From NCBI RefSeq assembly GCF_000190375.1, contig NZ_AEWG01000068.1:1-45580 (forward strand): a stretch of 45,580 bases of DNA, written 5' to 3'. Source of the DNA: Rubrivivax benzoatilyticus JA2 = ATCC BAA-35. GTDB lineage: Bacteria > Pseudomonadota > Gammaproteobacteria > Burkholderiales > Burkholderiaceae_C. The notes under the pieces were generated by a model. The model ran no database searches. It was not told the origin of the DNA and saw nothing but the letters and a program-made list of their open reading frames with translations. The position numbers and the translations under genes were made by a program. Of this stretch, positions 1 to 9,070 are shown piece by piece. The stretch's first letter is position 1. Each line of letters begins with the position of its first letter.

Positions 1-372
1 GGAGGCGATCGCCGCGGCCGCGGCGGCAGCGGCCGGCGCCGCCATCGGCGCGGGCACCGTCGCGTGGGCGTAGCCGTTGCTGGCGCGCAGCGGCGCGGGC
101 GTCGGCGTCTCGGCGCGCGGTGCCAGCGTCAGCTCCAGGCGCACCGGCTTGCCCGCCAGGTCACTGAGCACCGACTCGATGCGGCCGGCGTACTGGGCGC
201 GGATCCAGTCGAGCTTGAAGCGGTTGGGCACCCGCACCGACACGATCGCGGCGTCCGCCTCGTCCCGGCTGAGCTGGGCCGGCGGCAGCGGCCGGATCCA
301 GGTGTTGAACTGATGTTCGGGCAGTTCGGTCGCGAGGCGCTCGCAACCGCGCTGCCAGAGGTCTACGGTCAT
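1..372 (-). CDS. dnaA: Chromosomal replication initiator DnaA, amino-terminal part (cut by window edge)
   Basis: DnaA binds DnaA boxes at oriC, melts the origin and loads the DnaB helicase. Only the first 124 codons are present. The reading frame opens MTVDLWQRGCERL and continues with the domain I pattern FNTWIRPLPPAQL (about residues 23-35) and RVPNRFKLDWIRAQY, typical of the DnaB-interacting domain. From about residue 85 it becomes a Pro/Ala-rich domain II linker, including a run of eight alanines just before the window edge. The AAA+ and DNA-binding domains lie outside. The start is the only ATG consistent with domain I. It is divergent from rpmH, the classic Burkholderiales origin arrangement. 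Confidence 0.93.
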   Translation of the reverse strand, partial: MTVDLWQRGCERLATELPEHQFNTWIRPLPPAQLSRDEADAAIVSVRVPNRFKLDWIRAQYAGRIESVLSDLAGKPVRLELTLAPRAETPTPAPLRASNGYAHATVPAPMAAPAAAAAAAAIAS

Positions 373-433
373 TGTGGAAATCTTGTCATGCAAGGGGCGC
401 ATTCTACGTGCCGACGGCGCCACTTCAACCCAG

Positions 434-442
434 TTATCCACA
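434..442 (+). promoter_or_regulatory. Consensus DnaA box
   Basis: TTATCCACA is an exact match to the high-affinity DnaA box. It lies in the dnaA-rpmH gap, about 60 bases upstream of the dnaA start. It may serve in oriC, in dnaA autoregulation, or both. No second perfect box is visible in the same 212-base gap. Confidence 0.7.
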
Positions 443-507
443 GATCGCCGTCGGGCGGTGTCGCGCCATCCCTTGGAGCACAACCTGGGGACATCCGATC
501 TAACTGA

Positions 508-536
508 TTGACGCGACACGCTTTTCTTGCTGTAAT
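508..536 (+). promoter_or_regulatory. Sigma-70 promoter of rpmH operon
   Basis: TTGACG (508-513) and TGTAAT (531-536) are separated by exactly 17 bases, the best match to a sigma-70 promoter in the window. Transcription would start near 543 and give a leader of about 40 bases before rpmH. It fits strong expression of the ribosomal protein and, by read-through, rnpA, yidD and yidC. Confidence 0.75.
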
Positions 537-584
537 CGAGGGTTTTCCGAATTTCTCACCCAGGGTAAGAGAGAGTTCTCCACC

Positions 585-719
585 ATGAAGCGCACCTACC
601 AGCCGTCCAAGATCCGCCGTGCCCGCACCCACGGCTTTCTCGTGCGCATGAAGACGCGTGGCGGCCGTGCCGTCATCAACGCGCGTCGCGCCAAGGGCCG
701 CAAGCGCCTCGCCGTCTAA
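585..719 (+). CDS. rpmH: 50S ribosomal protein L34
   Basis: A 44-residue, highly basic protein beginning [18 protein letters not shown] and ending GRKRLAV, the canonical L34 sequence and length. It is a component of the large ribosomal subunit. It follows the strong promoter at 508-536 and heads the conserved rpmH-rnpA-yidD-yidC cluster. A GAGAG stretch about 10 bases upstream of the ATG can serve as ribosome binding site. Confidence 0.97.
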   Translation: MKRTYQPSKIRRARTHGFLVRMKTRGGRAVINARRAKGRKRLAV

Positions 720-824
720 GGTGAGACGGGCCGCTCTGGCCCGGCACGTCGACGTGCCGCGCGCCGGCTTCATGCGGCCCGAACCGCCTGTCGAGGCTCC
801 GCGCAGCGTCCGGTCCGCCCGCTC

Positions 825-1292
825 GTGCAACCGAACGTGAAGCCGATCGTGCAGAAGGCCGACTTCGAGCGCGTGCTCGCGACGCCCAGCCGATCGCGAA
901 GCGCTCACTTCGCCGTTCACCACGTGAGCGGTGGGCCTTGTGCGTCCCGCTGGCAGCGGCTGCACACCGCGGAATCAAAGTTGTCCACAGGCGACGCACA
1001 TGCTGGTGCGCAGCCTGTGGATGACTCGGCGCGGCCGGCTCCCGAAGGGTGCTGGCTCGGCAGCGTCGTGCCCAAGCGGCACGCTCGCCGTTCGGTCACG
1101 CGCGTGCTGCTCAAGCGCCAGATCCGCGCCGCGATGGCGCGGCACGCCGACGTCCTGCCGCCCGGCCTGTGGGTGGTGCGCCTGCGCGCGCCCTTCGCTG
1201 TGGCGCAGTTCCCTTCGGCGGCGTCCGACGCGCTGCGCCAGGCCGCACGCGCCGAGCTCGAGCAGCTCTTCGGCCGCGCGCGGCGCAGCTGA
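825..1292 (+). CDS. rnpA: Ribonuclease P protein component
   Basis: This is the protein subunit that helps the RNase P RNA cleave tRNA 5' leaders. The signature is the basic segment VVPKRHARRSVTRVLLKRQIR at about residues 85-105, matching the RNR motif region. With the GTG at 825 the product is 155 residues, longer than the usual 115-130. The extra length is a poorly conserved insertion at about residues 38-80 (LSTGDAHAGAQPVDDS lies here), whose DNA holds an inverted pair of DnaA-box-like sequences (984-1021). The GTG at 849 (opening VQKADFERVL) is an alternative start; neither has a convincing ribosome binding site. Only one base separates its stop codon from yidD. Confidence 0.88.
   Translation: MQPNVKPIVQKADFERVLATPSRSRSAHFAVHHVSGGPCASRWQRLHTAESKLSTGDAHAGAQPVDDSARPAPEGCWLGSVVPKRHARRSVTRVLLKRQIRAAMARHADVLPPGLWVVRLRAPFAVAQFPSAASDALRQAARAELEQLFGRARRS
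981..1024. repeat. Inverted pair of DnaA-box-like sequences inside rnpA
   Basis: TTGTCCACA at 981-989 and TGTGGATGA at 1016-1024 (reverse complement TCATCCACA) each differ from the DnaA box consensus by one base and face each other. The DNA between them extends the symmetry: 984-999 pairs with 1006-1021 in 14 of 16 positions around a 6-base loop. It lies within the rnpA reading frame about 600 bases from dnaA. Whether DnaA binds here is inference. Confidence 0.6.
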
Positions 1293-1293
1293 G

Positions 1294-1596
1294 ATGGTCG
1301 CCGAGCTCGTGCACCTGCCGCGGCACCTGCTGGTGCTGCTGGTGCGCGGCTATCGCCTGCTGCTCAAGCCCTGGCTGGGCAACGCCTGCCGCTTCGAGCC
1401 CACTTGTTCCCAGTACGCGCTGGACGCGCTGGACCGCCATGGCGCCGCCCGCGGCAGCGCGCTGACGGTCTGGCGATTGCTGCGTTGCCATCCCTGGTGC
1501 GACGGCGGCTGCGATCCCGTGCCCGAGCGCTTTCCGAACCCCGCGCGGGGACTGTTCACCCGGCTCGTCCGCCCCGGTGCGGACGATGCCCAGTAG
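1294..1596 (+). CDS. yidD: Membrane protein insertion efficiency factor YidD
   Basis: A 100-residue protein with the family signature CRFEPTCSQYALDAL (about residues 32-46) and a second cysteine group CHPWCDGGCDP (about 66-76), preceded by an amphipathic amino end (LPRHLLVLLVRGYRLLLKPWLG). YidD is a small inner-membrane-associated protein that assists YidC-dependent insertion. It sits between rnpA and yidC as in most bacteria, and the ATG follows the rnpA stop by one base, suggesting translational coupling. Confidence 0.94.
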   Translation: MVAELVHLPRHLLVLLVRGYRLLLKPWLGNACRFEPTCSQYALDALDRHGAARGSALTVWRLLRCHPWCDGGCDPVPERFPNPARGLFTRLVRPGADDAQ

Positions 1597-1605
1597 ACCG
1601 AGCCT

Positions 1606-3264
1606 ATGACCGACATCCGCCGCACCATCCTCTGGGTGGTCTTCGTCACCTCGCTGTTCCTGTTGTGGGACGCGTGGAACAAGCACAACGGCCAACCGTC
1701 GCTGTTCGGCGGCCCGGCCCGTCCGGCCGCGACGGCCGCGTCCGCGCCCGGCAGCGCCGCGTCCGCCGGCGTGCCGACGGCCTCCGCCGTGCAGACGCCG
1801 GCCGGCGCCGTGCCCCAGCCCGCGGCACCCGCCGGCGGCGAGCAGGTCGTCGTCACGACCGATCTCGTCAAGGCCACGTTCGACAGCATCGGCGGCCAGC
1901 TCGTGCGCCTGGAGCTGCTGAACTACCGCGATGCCAACCACCCGGACCAGAACGTGGTCCTGCTGGACCGTGTCGCCGCGCGCGAGTACGTCGCGCAGAC
2001 CGGCCTGATCACCGGCCAGGCCGGCGTGGCGCTGCCGACGCACCTGACGCCGATGACGGTCGCCCCGGGGGCGCGCACGCTGGCCGACGGCCAGGACTCG
2101 CTGACGCTGCGTTTCGAGACCGCGCCGCTGGACGGCCGCCGGCTGGTCAAGACCTACACCTTCAAGCGCGGCGACTACGCCGTCGGCGTGCGCCACGAGT
2201 TCGTCAACGAGGGCAGCACGCCGGTCACGCCGCAGCTGTACCTGCAGCTCGCGCGCGACGGCAACGCGCCCGAGGGCGAGTCGCACTTCTACTCGACCTT
2301 CACCGGGCCGGCGATGTTCACGTCGACCAGCAAGTACAAGAAGATCGACTTCAAGGACATCGCCAAGAACGACGCCGGCCACGACAAGACCGCCAACGAC
2401 GGCTGGATCGCGATGGTCCAGCACTACTTCGCGTCGGCCTGGATCGTCAACGCCGAAGGCCAGCGCGAGTTCCGCACGGCCAAGATCGGCGACAACCTGT
2501 ACACCATCGCGATGGTGCTGCCGATGGGCGAGGTCGCGCCCGGTGCCAGCAAGGCGCTGGAGTCGCAGCTCTTCGTCGGCCCGCAGCTCGAGACCTCGCT
2601 GGCCGCGCTGGCCCCGGGCCTCGAGTACCTGAAGGACTACGGCTGGCTGATGCCGCTGTCCAAGCCGCTGTTCTGGCTGCTCGACAAGCTGAACTCGGCG
2701 ATCGGCAACTGGGGCTGGGCGATCGTCGCGCTCGTGGTGCTGCTGAAGATCGCCTTCTACTGGCTCAACGCCAGCGCCTACAAGTCGATGGCCAAGATGC
2801 GTGCCATCAACCCGCGTGTCATGGAGATGCGCGAGCGCTACAAGGACAAGCCGCAGCAGATGCAGCAGGAGATGATGCGCATCTACCGCGAGGAGAAGGT
2901 CAACCCGCTGGGCGGCTGCCTGCCGATCCTGATCCAGATGCCGTTCTTCATCGCGCTGTACTGGGTGCTGCTGTCCAGCGTCGAGATGCGCAACGCGCCG
3001 TGGATCGGCTGGATCACCGACCTGTCGGCCAAGGACCCGTGGTTCATCCTGCCGATCCTGATGACCGCCTCGTCGCTGGTCCAGGTGGCGCTGGGGGCCA
3101 AGCCGCCCGATCCGATGCAAGCCCGGCTGATGTGGTTCATGCCGCTGGCGTTCGGCGTCATGTTCTTCTTCTTCCCGGCCGGCCTGGTGCTGTACTGGCT
3201 GACGAACAACGTGCTGTCGATCGCGCAGCAGTGGTACATCAACAAGAAGCTCGGCGTGGCCTGA
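1606..3264 (+). CDS. yidC: Membrane protein insertase YidC
   Basis: YidC inserts and folds inner-membrane proteins alone or with SecYEG. The 552-residue product has the Gram-negative layout: a first membrane helix at about 5-22 ([19 protein letters not shown]), a low-complexity Ala/Pro stretch (about 36-75), a large periplasmic beta domain (about 80-340), then the conserved core with helices near 355-385, 425-450 ([20 protein letters not shown]), 475-495 and 505-530. It starts nine bases after the yidD stop, within the same operon. A hairpin terminator follows. Confidence 0.96.
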   Translation: MTDIRRTILWVVFVTSLFLLWDAWNKHNGQPSLFGGPARPAATAASAPGSAASAGVPTASAVQTPAGAVPQPAAPAGGEQVVVTTDLVKATFDSIGGQLVRLELLNYRDANHPDQNVVLLDRVAAREYVAQTGLITGQAGVALPTHLTPMTVAPGARTLADGQDSLTLRFETAPLDGRRLVKTYTFKRGDYAVGVRHEFVNEGSTPVTPQLYLQLARDGNAPEGESHFYSTFTGPAMFTSTSKYKKIDFKDIAKNDAGHDKTANDGWIAMVQHYFASAWIVNAEGQREFRTAKIGDNLYTIAMVLPMGEVAPGASKALESQLFVGPQLETSLAALAPGLEYLKDYGWLMPLSKPLFWLLDKLNSAIGNWGWAIVALVVLLKIAFYWLNASAYKSMAKMRAINPRVMEMRERYKDKPQQMQQEMMRIYREEKVNPLGGCLPILIQMPFFIALYWVLLSSVEMRNAPWIGWITDLSAKDPWFILPILMTASSLVQVALGAKPPDPMQARLMWFMPLAFGVMFFFFPAGLVLYWLTNNVLSIAQQWYINKKLGVA

Positions 3265-3289
3265 CGGCCGGCTGAAGCCCGCCAGACCC

Positions 3290-3322
3290 GAAGCCCCCGC
3301 CGGTGCGAGCCGCGGGGGCTTC
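3290..3322 (+). terminator. Terminator-like hairpin after yidC
   Basis: GAAGCCCCCGC (3290-3300) pairs perfectly with GCGGGGGCTTC (3312-3322) around an 11-base loop. Only a weak T-rich stretch (CCCTTCT) follows, so efficiency is uncertain. It separates the yidC operon from mnmE. Confidence 0.6.
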
Positions 3323-3337
3323 GCCCTTCTCGACGGA

Positions 3338-3343
3338 GACAAT
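3338..3343 (+). promoter_or_regulatory. -10-like hexamer just before mnmE
   Basis: GACAAT ends six bases before the mnmE ATG. If used, transcription would begin at or next to the start codon, giving a nearly leaderless mRNA. No good -35 is visible. The same geometry is seen at ampG. Confidence 0.35.
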
Positions 3344-3349
3344 CGCCCG

Positions 3350-4714
3350 ATGTCGCTCGCCCGATTGCGTGATCCCATCGCCGCCGTCGCCACCGCCGCC
3401 GGCCGCGGCGCGGTGGGCATCGTGCGCGCCTCCGGCCCCGATCTCGCGCCGCTGGTGCAGGCGCTGTTCGGGCGCGCGCTGGCACCGCGCGCAGCGACGC
3501 TGCTGCCCTTCACCGCCGCCGACGGCTCGGTGCTCGACCGCGGCCTGGCGATCCACTTCCCGGCGCCCAACTCCTACACCGGCGAGGACGTGCTCGAGCT
3601 GCAGGCCCACGGCGGCCCGGTGCTGCTGCAGCTGCTGCTGGCGCGTGTGCTCGAAGCCGGCGCCGGCATCGGCCTGCGGCTGGCGCGCGCCGGCGAGTTC
3701 ACCGAACGCGCCTTCCTCAACGACAAGATCGACCTCGCCCAGGCCGAGGCCGTGGCCGACCTGATCGACGCCAGCACCGAGGCCGCCGCGCGTTCTGCGG
3801 CGCGTTCGCTGGACGGCGCGTTCTCGGCCGAGATCCACACGCTGGCCGGACGCATCGTCGAGCTGCGTGCGCTGGTCGAGGCGACGCTGGACTTCCCCGA
3901 GGAGGAGATCGACTTCCTCGAGAAGGCGCGGGCGCGCGAACGCCTGGACGCCATCGAAGCCGCGATCGGCGCCGCGCTGGCGCGCGCGCGCCAGGGCGCG
4001 CTGCTGCGCGAAGGCATGCGCGTCGTCATCGCCGGCCAGCCCAACGTCGGCAAGAGCTCGCTGCTCAACGCGCTGGCCGGTGCCGAGCTGGCGATCGTCA
4101 CGCCGATCCCCGGCACGACACGCGACCGTGTCGCCGAGACGATCCAGATCGAGGGCGTGCCGCTGCATGTCGTCGACACCGCGGGCCTGCGCGAGCACGC
4201 TGCCGACGAGGTCGAGCGCATCGGCATCGGCCGCAGCTGGGAAGCCATCGAAGGTGCCGACGCCGTGCTCTTCGTGCACGACCTGACGCGCCGCGGCGAC
4301 GCCGCCTACGAGGCCGCCGAAGCCGAGATCGCCACGCGCCTGCAGGGCGCCGACGTGCTGCACGTGCACAACAAGGCCGACGCCGCCGCCCAGGTGGCGG
4401 GCGACGGCGTCGTGCTGTCGGCCAAGGCCGGCACCGGGCTGGAGACGCTGCGCCGCGAGCTGCTGCGCCGAGCCGGCTGGCAGGCCCAGCCCGACGGCGT
4501 GTTCATCGCGCGTGCGCGCCATGTCGACGCGCTGCAGCGCACGCTGGCCCACCTGCACCTGGCCCAGGCCCACGCCGCGCAGCGCGACGCCGCGCTGGAC
4601 CTGCTGGCCGAGGAACTGCGCCTGTCGCACCAGGCGCTGGGCGAGATCACCGGCGAGTTCGGCACCGAGGATCTGCTGGGCGAGATCTTCGGGCGGTTCT
4701 GCATCGGCAAGTGA
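3350..4714 (+). CDS. mnmE: tRNA modification GTPase MnmE
   Basis: With MnmG, MnmE forms 5-carboxymethylaminomethyluridine (or 5-aminomethyluridine) at the tRNA wobble position. The 454-residue product has the TrmE amino domain (1-120), a helical region, and an inserted Era-like GTPase domain: G1 GQPNVGKS (229-236), G2 within [11 protein letters not shown]3 DTAGL and G4 NKAD. It ends in the invariant FCIGK (450-454), carrying the catalytic cysteine. All key residues are present. It lies after yidC as in most Proteobacteria, here behind a terminator-like hairpin and a possible promoter of its own. Confidence 0.97.
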   Translation: MSLARLRDPIAAVATAAGRGAVGIVRASGPDLAPLVQALFGRALAPRAATLLPFTAADGSVLDRGLAIHFPAPNSYTGEDVLELQAHGGPVLLQLLLARVLEAGAGIGLRLARAGEFTERAFLNDKIDLAQAEAVADLIDASTEAAARSAARSLDGAFSAEIHTLAGRIVELRALVEATLDFPEEEIDFLEKARARERLDAIEAAIGAALARARQGALLREGMRVVIAGQPNVGKSSLLNALAGAELAIVTPIPGTTRDRVAETIQIEGVPLHVVDTAGLREHAADEVERIGIGRSWEAIEGADAVLFVHDLTRRGDAAYEAAEAEIATRLQGADVLHVHNKADAAAQVAGDGVVLSAKAGTGLETLRRELLRRAGWQAQPDGVFIARARHVDALQRTLAHLHLAQAHAAQRDAALDLLAEELRLSHQALGEITGEFGTEDLLGEIFGRFCIGK

Positions 4715-4766
4715 CTCGCCGCGGGCCTCCCCGGCTCCCCGGCCCGCAGCTCGAACCCAAAACGCA

Positions 4767-4788
4767 GACGCCCGCGCAGGCGGGCGTC
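4767..4788 (-). terminator. Terminator hairpin between mnmE and apt
   Basis: GACGCCCGC (4767-4775) pairs perfectly with GCGGGCGTC (4780-4788) around a GCAG loop. Read on the minus strand it is followed, after four bases, by TTTTGGG, so it best fits the end of the apt transcript. The stem may also stop mnmE transcription from the other side. Confidence 0.65.
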
Positions 4789-4821
4789 GGGGGTCGCTTG
4801 CGGGCGATGCCCGCGATCGGC

Positions 4822-5361
4822 TCAGTGGCCCTCGAAGCTCACCAGCGTGAACAGCGGCAGCCCGGAGTCGCGCAGCCGCTGCGAGCCGTGCAGCTCGGGC
4901 AGGTCGACGATGGCCGCGCCTTCGATGACCTCGGCACCCAGGCGCTCGAGCAGCTTGCGGCCGGCCATCATCGTGCCGCCGGTGGCGATCAGGTCGTCGA
5001 TCAGCACGACGCGGTCGCCGCGCTTGACGGCATCGGTGTGGATCTCGACGGTGGCCGAGCCGTACTCCAGCTCGTAGCTCTCCTCGACCGTCGTGAACGG
5101 CAGCTTGCCCTTCTTGCGGATCGGCACGAAGCCGATGTTCAGCTCGTAGGCCAGCACCGAACCGATGATGAAGCCGCGTGCGTCCAGCCCGGCGATCGCC
5201 GACGGGCGCACGTCGAAGTAGCGGTGCACGAACTGGTCGATCAGCACGCGGAAGACGCGCGGGTTCGACAGCAGCGGCGTGATGTCGCGGAATTGCACGC
5301 CCGGTTCCGGCCAGTCGGGCACCGTCCGGATGTGGGTCTTGATGTATTGCTCCGGGCTCAT
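4822..5361 (-). CDS. apt: Adenine phosphoribosyltransferase
   Basis: Apt salvages adenine by joining it to PRPP to make AMP in the cytoplasm. The 179-residue length is typical. The PRPP-binding loop is visible as [17 protein letters not shown] (about residues 120-136), and [10 protein letters not shown] (about 60-69) is the conserved flexible-loop region of Apt. The chosen ATG gives [21 protein letters not shown], the normal amino end. It lies about 100 bases downstream of the antiporter gene on the same strand and ends before a hairpin terminator. Confidence 0.95.
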   Translation of the reverse strand: MSPEQYIKTHIRTVPDWPEPGVQFRDITPLLSNPRVFRVLIDQFVHRYFDVRPSAIAGLDARGFIIGSVLAYELNIGFVPIRKKGKLPFTTVEESYELEYGSATVEIHTDAVKRGDRVVLIDDLIATGGTMMAGRKLLERLGAEVIEGAAIVDLPELHGSQRLRDSGLPLFTLVSFEGH

Positions 5362-5465
5362 GGCGCGGGATGATAGGCGCGGCCCCGCGGCCGGCCGCTC
5401 GCCGCCGCGATGGCGATTGACTTGGAGCAAGAGCCAGCGGTGGCCGGCGTCGGGTGCAGGAGACG

Positions 5466-7466
5466 TCAGCCGCGCAGCAGCCGCTGTTCGGCCCGTGCCA
5501 GCGCCTCCGGCAGCCCGGAGAGCACCAGCGTGTCGCCGGCGCCGAGCACGGTGTCGTCGGCCGGCTTGCCCGGCGGGCCCGACGCCCGCCGGACCGAGAT
5601 CACGCCGACCTCCAGCGCACCCAGCGCCAGGTCGGCCAGACGTTCGCCGATCGCCGCCGCCGCCGGCGGCAGCGTGACGGTGGCCAGGCGCTCCTGCTGC
5701 AGGTCGCCGGCGGTGTCGTCGTCGGCGCCGTGGAAGTAGCCGCGCAGCAGGCTGTAGCGGGCATCGCGCGCGTCGCGCGCCAGACGGATGACGGTGCGCA
5801 TCGGCACGCCGACCAGCGCCAGTGCGTGGCTGGCCAGCATCAGCGAGCCTTCGATGGCCTCGGGCACGACCTCGGTGGCGCCGGCCGCGCGCAGCGTCTC
5901 CAGGTCGGAGTCGTCGATGGTGCGCACGATCACCGGCACCGCCGGTGCGTGTTCGTGCACCAGGCGCAGGATCTTCAGCGCCGACGGCGTGTCGGGGTAG
6001 CTGACGACGACGGCGTTGGCGCGCGCCAGCCCGGCGGCCATCAGGCTCTGCAGCCGCGCCGCGTCGCCGAAGACCACGCTCTGCCCGGCGGCGGCGGCCT
6101 GGCGCACGCGGTCCGGGTCCAGGTCCAGCGCCATGTACGGGATGTGCTGGGTGTCCAGCATGCGCGCCAGGTTCTGGCCGCTGCGGCCGTAGCCGCAGAT
6201 GATCACGTGCTTCTCGGTGCGGATCGCGCGCTTGGCGATCGAGGTCAGCTGCACCGACTGCATCAGCCAGTCGCTGGCGGCGAGCTTCATCACGATGCGG
6301 TCGGCGTGCATGATGATGAACGGCGTTGCCAGCATCGACAGCACCATGCTGGCCAGGATCGGGCTCATCCACTCGGCGTCGACGAGGCCGCGCTCGGCGC
6401 CCAGCGTCAGCAGCACGAAGCCGAACTCGCCGGCCTGTGCCAGGTACAGGCCGGTGCGCAGCGCGACGCCCGGCGCGGTGCGGAAGCCGCGCGCCAGCGC
6501 CGCGACGAGCGCGAACTTGGCGGCCACCGGCACGGTGGTCAGCAGCAGCACCAGCGGCCACTGGTCGAGCACCGGGCGCCAGTCCAGCTTCATCCCGATG
6601 GTGATGAAGAACAGCCCCAGCAGCACGTCGTGGAAGGGCCGGATGTCGGTCTCGACCTGGTGCTTGTATTCGGTCTCCGCGACCAGCATGCCGGCGACGA
6701 AGGCCCCCAGCGCCAGCGACAGCCCGGCGTGTTCTGTCAGCCACGCCAGGCCCAGCGTGACGAGCAGCAGGTTCAGGATGAACAGCTCGTCGCTCTTGCG
6801 CCGCGCCACCAGCGTCAGCCACCAGCGCATCACCTTCTGGCCGCCGACCAGCAGCACGGCCAGCAGCCCGGCGGCCTTCAGCACGGCCCAGCCGAGCGAC
6901 ACCAGCAGCTGCTCGCCGCTGGAGTTCAGCGCCGGGATCAGCACCAGCAGCGGCACCACCGCCAGATCCTGGAACAGCAGGATGCCCATCACGCGCCGGC
7001 CGTGTTCGCTCTCGAGCTCCAGGCGCTCGGCCATCAGCTTGACGACGATGGCCGTCGACGACATCGCGATCGCCCCGCCGAGCACCACCGCGCCCTGCCA
7101 GGACATGCGCCACGGGTCGCCGGTCAGGCGCTGGTACAGCGCTGCCAGCAGCAGGTGGCCGGCCAGCGTGCCGATCATCGTCAGCGCGACCTGCGACAGC
7201 CCGAGGCCGAAGACCACGGTGCGCATGCTGCGCAGCTTGGGCAGGTTGAACTCCAGCCCGATCACGAACATCAGGAAGACGACGCCGAACTCGGCGAGGT
7301 ACTTCACGCCGGCGCTGTCCTGGGCGAGCGCCAGCGCGTTGGGGCCGATCAGCACGCCGACCACCAGATAGCCCAGCATCGGCGGCAGCTTCAGCGAACG
7401 GCAGACCACGACCCCCAGCACCGCGGCGACGAGGTACAGCAGGACGAGTTCGAGGGTGGTGGCCAT
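5466..7466 (-). CDS. KefB/YbaL-type monovalent cation:proton antiporter with TrkA domains
   Basis: A 666-residue CPA2-family transporter. Residues 1 to about 385 are strongly hydrophobic with 12 or more membrane segments and carry the family pattern [12 protein letters not shown] (about 31-42) and [13 protein letters not shown] cytoplasmic RCK/TrkA-N domain follows (about 405-520) with the nucleotide-binding loop [15 protein letters not shown], then a TrkA-C domain (about 555-650). Such proteins exchange potassium or sodium for protons under control of bound nucleotide or glutathione. No ancillary KefF/KefG gene is adjacent, so the exact ion and trigger are unknown. It is divergent from kdsD with about 40 bases between start codons. 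Confidence 0.9.
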   Translation of the reverse strand: MATTLELVLLYLVAAVLGVVVCRSLKLPPMLGYLVVGVLIGPNALALAQDSAGVKYLAEFGVVFLMFVIGLEFNLPKLRSMRTVVFGLGLSQVALTMIGTLAGHLLLAALYQRLTGDPWRMSWQGAVVLGGAIAMSSTAIVVKLMAERLELESEHGRRVMGILLFQDLAVVPLLVLIPALNSSGEQLLVSLGWAVLKAAGLLAVLLVGGQKVMRWWLTLVARRKSDELFILNLLLVTLGLAWLTEHAGLSLALGAFVAGMLVAETEYKHQVETDIRPFHDVLLGLFFITIGMKLDWRPVLDQWPLVLLLTTVPVAAKFALVAALARGFRTAPGVALRTGLYLAQAGEFGFVLLTLGAERGLVDAEWMSPILASMVLSMLATPFIIMHADRIVMKLAASDWLMQSVQLTSIAKRAIRTEKHVIICGYGRSGQNLARMLDTQHIPYMALDLDPDRVRQAAAAGQSVVFGDAARLQSLMAAGLARANAVVVSYPDTPSALKILRLVHEHAPAVPVIVRTIDDSDLETLRAAGATEVVPEAIEGSLMLASHALALVGVPMRTVIRLARDARDARYSLLRGYFHGADDDTAGDLQQERLATVTLPPAAAAIGERLADLALGALEVGVISVRRASGPPGKPADDTVLGAGDTLVLSGLPEALARAEQRLLRG

Positions 7467-7467
7467 C

Positions 7468-7473
7468 TAGAAT
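7468..7473 (+). promoter_or_regulatory. Likely -10 element of kdsD operon
   Basis: TAGAAT within CTAGAATCC, starting two bases beyond the start codon of the divergent antiporter gene. The same CTAGAATCC word precedes ampG and the M48 protease gene. No clear -35 is visible. The leader would be about 25 bases. Confidence 0.45.
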
Positions 7474-7503
7474 CCTTCGATCCTATTCGACCCCGCACGC
7501 CCC

Positions 7504-8493
7504 ATGACCTCGCCGCGCCCCTTCGACCCCCAGCGTGCGCTCGAACTGGCCGCCCGCACCTTCGAGATCGAGGCGCGTGCGCTGCTCGGCCTGGCCGAAC
7601 GCCAGCGCGAAGGCTTCCCGGCCGCGGTGCAGGCGATGCTCGAATGCCGCGGCCGCGTGGTCGTGATGGGCATGGGCAAGAGCGGCCACGTCGGCCGCAA
7701 GATCGCCGCGACGCTGGCGTCCACCGGCACGCCGGCTTTCTTCGTCCACCCGGCGGAAGCCAGCCACGGCGACCTGGGCATGCTGATCGCCGGCGACGTC
7801 GTGCTCGCGATCAGCAACAGCGGCGAGGTCGACGAGCTCGCCGCCATCCTGCCGGCCCTGCGCCGCCTCGGCGTGACGATCATCGGCATGACCGGCAAGC
7901 CGGGCTCGACGCTGGCGCGCCATTCCGACCACGTGCTCTCCTGCGCCGTCGACCAGGAGGCCTGTCCGCTGAACCTGGCGCCGACGGCCAGCACGACGGC
8001 GCAGATCGCGCTCGGCGACGCGCTCGCCGTGGCGCTGCTCGACGCGCGCGGCTTCCGCGAGGAGGACTTCGCGCGCTCGCACCCGGGCGGCAGCCTGGGC
8101 CGCAAGCTGCTGATGCACGTGCGCGACCTGATGCGCAGCGGCGACGCCGTGCCGCGCGTGGACGCCGGCGCCAGCTTCGCCGACGTGCTGCGCGAGATGA
8201 CGCGCAAGGGCCTGGGTTTCACCGCGCTCGTCGATGCCGACGGCCGGCCGGTCGGCATCTTCACCGACGGCGACCTGCGCCGGCTCATCGAACGCGGCGC
8301 CGACCTGCGCGACCTCACTGCCGGCGACGTCATGCACGCCGGCCCCAGGCTGATCGCCGAGGACGCGCTGGCCGTCGACGCCGCCGGCCTGATGGAGCAG
8401 CACCGCATCACCAGCGTGCTCGCGGTCGACGCCGAGGGCCGGCTGGTCGGCGCGCTGAACTCCAACGACCTGATGCGCGCGAAGGTCATCTGA
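7504..8493 (+). CDS. kdsD: Arabinose-5-phosphate isomerase
   Basis: This enzyme converts ribulose 5-phosphate to arabinose 5-phosphate, the first step of Kdo synthesis for LPS. The 329-residue product has a sugar-isomerase (SIS) domain at about 40-180, with VVVMGMGKSGHVGRKIAATL and the ISNSGEVDEL motif, followed by two CBS domains (about 205-265 and 275-329; HVRDLMRSG and TAGDVMHAG begin them). It is one base before kdsC and in the same direction as lptC, an LPS precursor and export operon. Confidence 0.95.
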   Translation: MTSPRPFDPQRALELAARTFEIEARALLGLAERQREGFPAAVQAMLECRGRVVVMGMGKSGHVGRKIAATLASTGTPAFFVHPAEASHGDLGMLIAGDVVLAISNSGEVDELAAILPALRRLGVTIIGMTGKPGSTLARHSDHVLSCAVDQEACPLNLAPTASTTAQIALGDALAVALLDARGFREEDFARSHPGGSLGRKLLMHVRDLMRSGDAVPRVDAGASFADVLREMTRKGLGFTALVDADGRPVGIFTDGDLRRLIERGADLRDLTAGDVMHAGPRLIAEDALAVDAAGLMEQHRITSVLAVDAEGRLVGALNSNDLMRAKVI

Positions 8494-8494
8494 G

Positions 8495-9064
8495 ATGGCG
8501 GCGATCCAGTTCGCCCCCGAGCTGCTGCTGAAGGCGCAAGGTGGTGCCGCCGGCCTGAAGGCCGCGATCTTCGACGTCGACGGCGTGCTGACCGACGGCC
8601 GCATCTACATCGGCGCCGACGGCGAGAGCGTCAAGGCGTTCTCGACGCTGGACGGCCACGGCCTGAAGCTGCTGCGCCAGGCGGGCATCGAGCCGGTGGT
8701 CATCACCGGGCGCGACTCGCCGGCGGTGCGCCGCCGCGTCGCCGACCTGGGGCTGACCGAAGCCGTCTACGGCGTGCACGACAAGCTGGCCGCTGCGGCG
8801 GCGCTGCTGGCGCGCCGCGGCTGGAGCTGGGACGAACTGGCCGCGATCGGCGACGACTGGCCCGACCTGCCGCTGCTGGTGCGTGCCGGCTTCGCCTGCG
8901 CCCCGGCCAATGCGCACGTCGAGGTCAAGGCCGTGGCGCACCACGTCACCACGGCTGCCGGCGGCCATGGCGCGGCACGCGAGTTCTGCGACCTGCTGCT
9001 CGTCGCCTGCGGGCGCTACGAGGCGCTGCTGCGCGGCCATCTGACCTCGCTGGACACGGCCTGA
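8495..9064 (+). CDS. kdsC: 3-deoxy-D-manno-octulosonate 8-phosphate phosphatase
   Basis: A HAD-family phosphatase releasing Kdo from Kdo 8-phosphate. Motif I is FDVDGVLTDG, with the nucleophile D27 and acid/base D29. The segment VITGRDS gives motif II, and IGDDWPDLPLL gives motif IV. There is no large cap domain; family members are tetramers of about 180 residues, and this one has 189. It starts one base after the kdsD stop. Confidence 0.95.
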   Translation: MAAIQFAPELLLKAQGGAAGLKAAIFDVDGVLTDGRIYIGADGESVKAFSTLDGHGLKLLRQAGIEPVVITGRDSPAVRRRVADLGLTEAVYGVHDKLAAAAALLARRGWSWDELAAIGDDWPDLPLLVRAGFACAPANAHVEVKAVAHHVTTAAGGHGAAREFCDLLLVACGRYEALLRGHLTSLDTA

Positions 9065-9070
9065 GCGGCG

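Noticed and set aside
1111..3570. A minus-strand open frame of 819 codons opposite rnpA, yidD and yidC
   Set aside because: Its product is low-complexity Arg/His/Gln/Gly without domains, the typical mirror of high-GC genes. The plus-strand genes are unmistakable.
5454..8531. A plus-strand open frame of over 1000 codons opposite the antiporter gene
   Set aside because: It runs antisense to the antiporter and out of frame with kdsD. Its Gln/Arg/His-rich sequence is a shadow.
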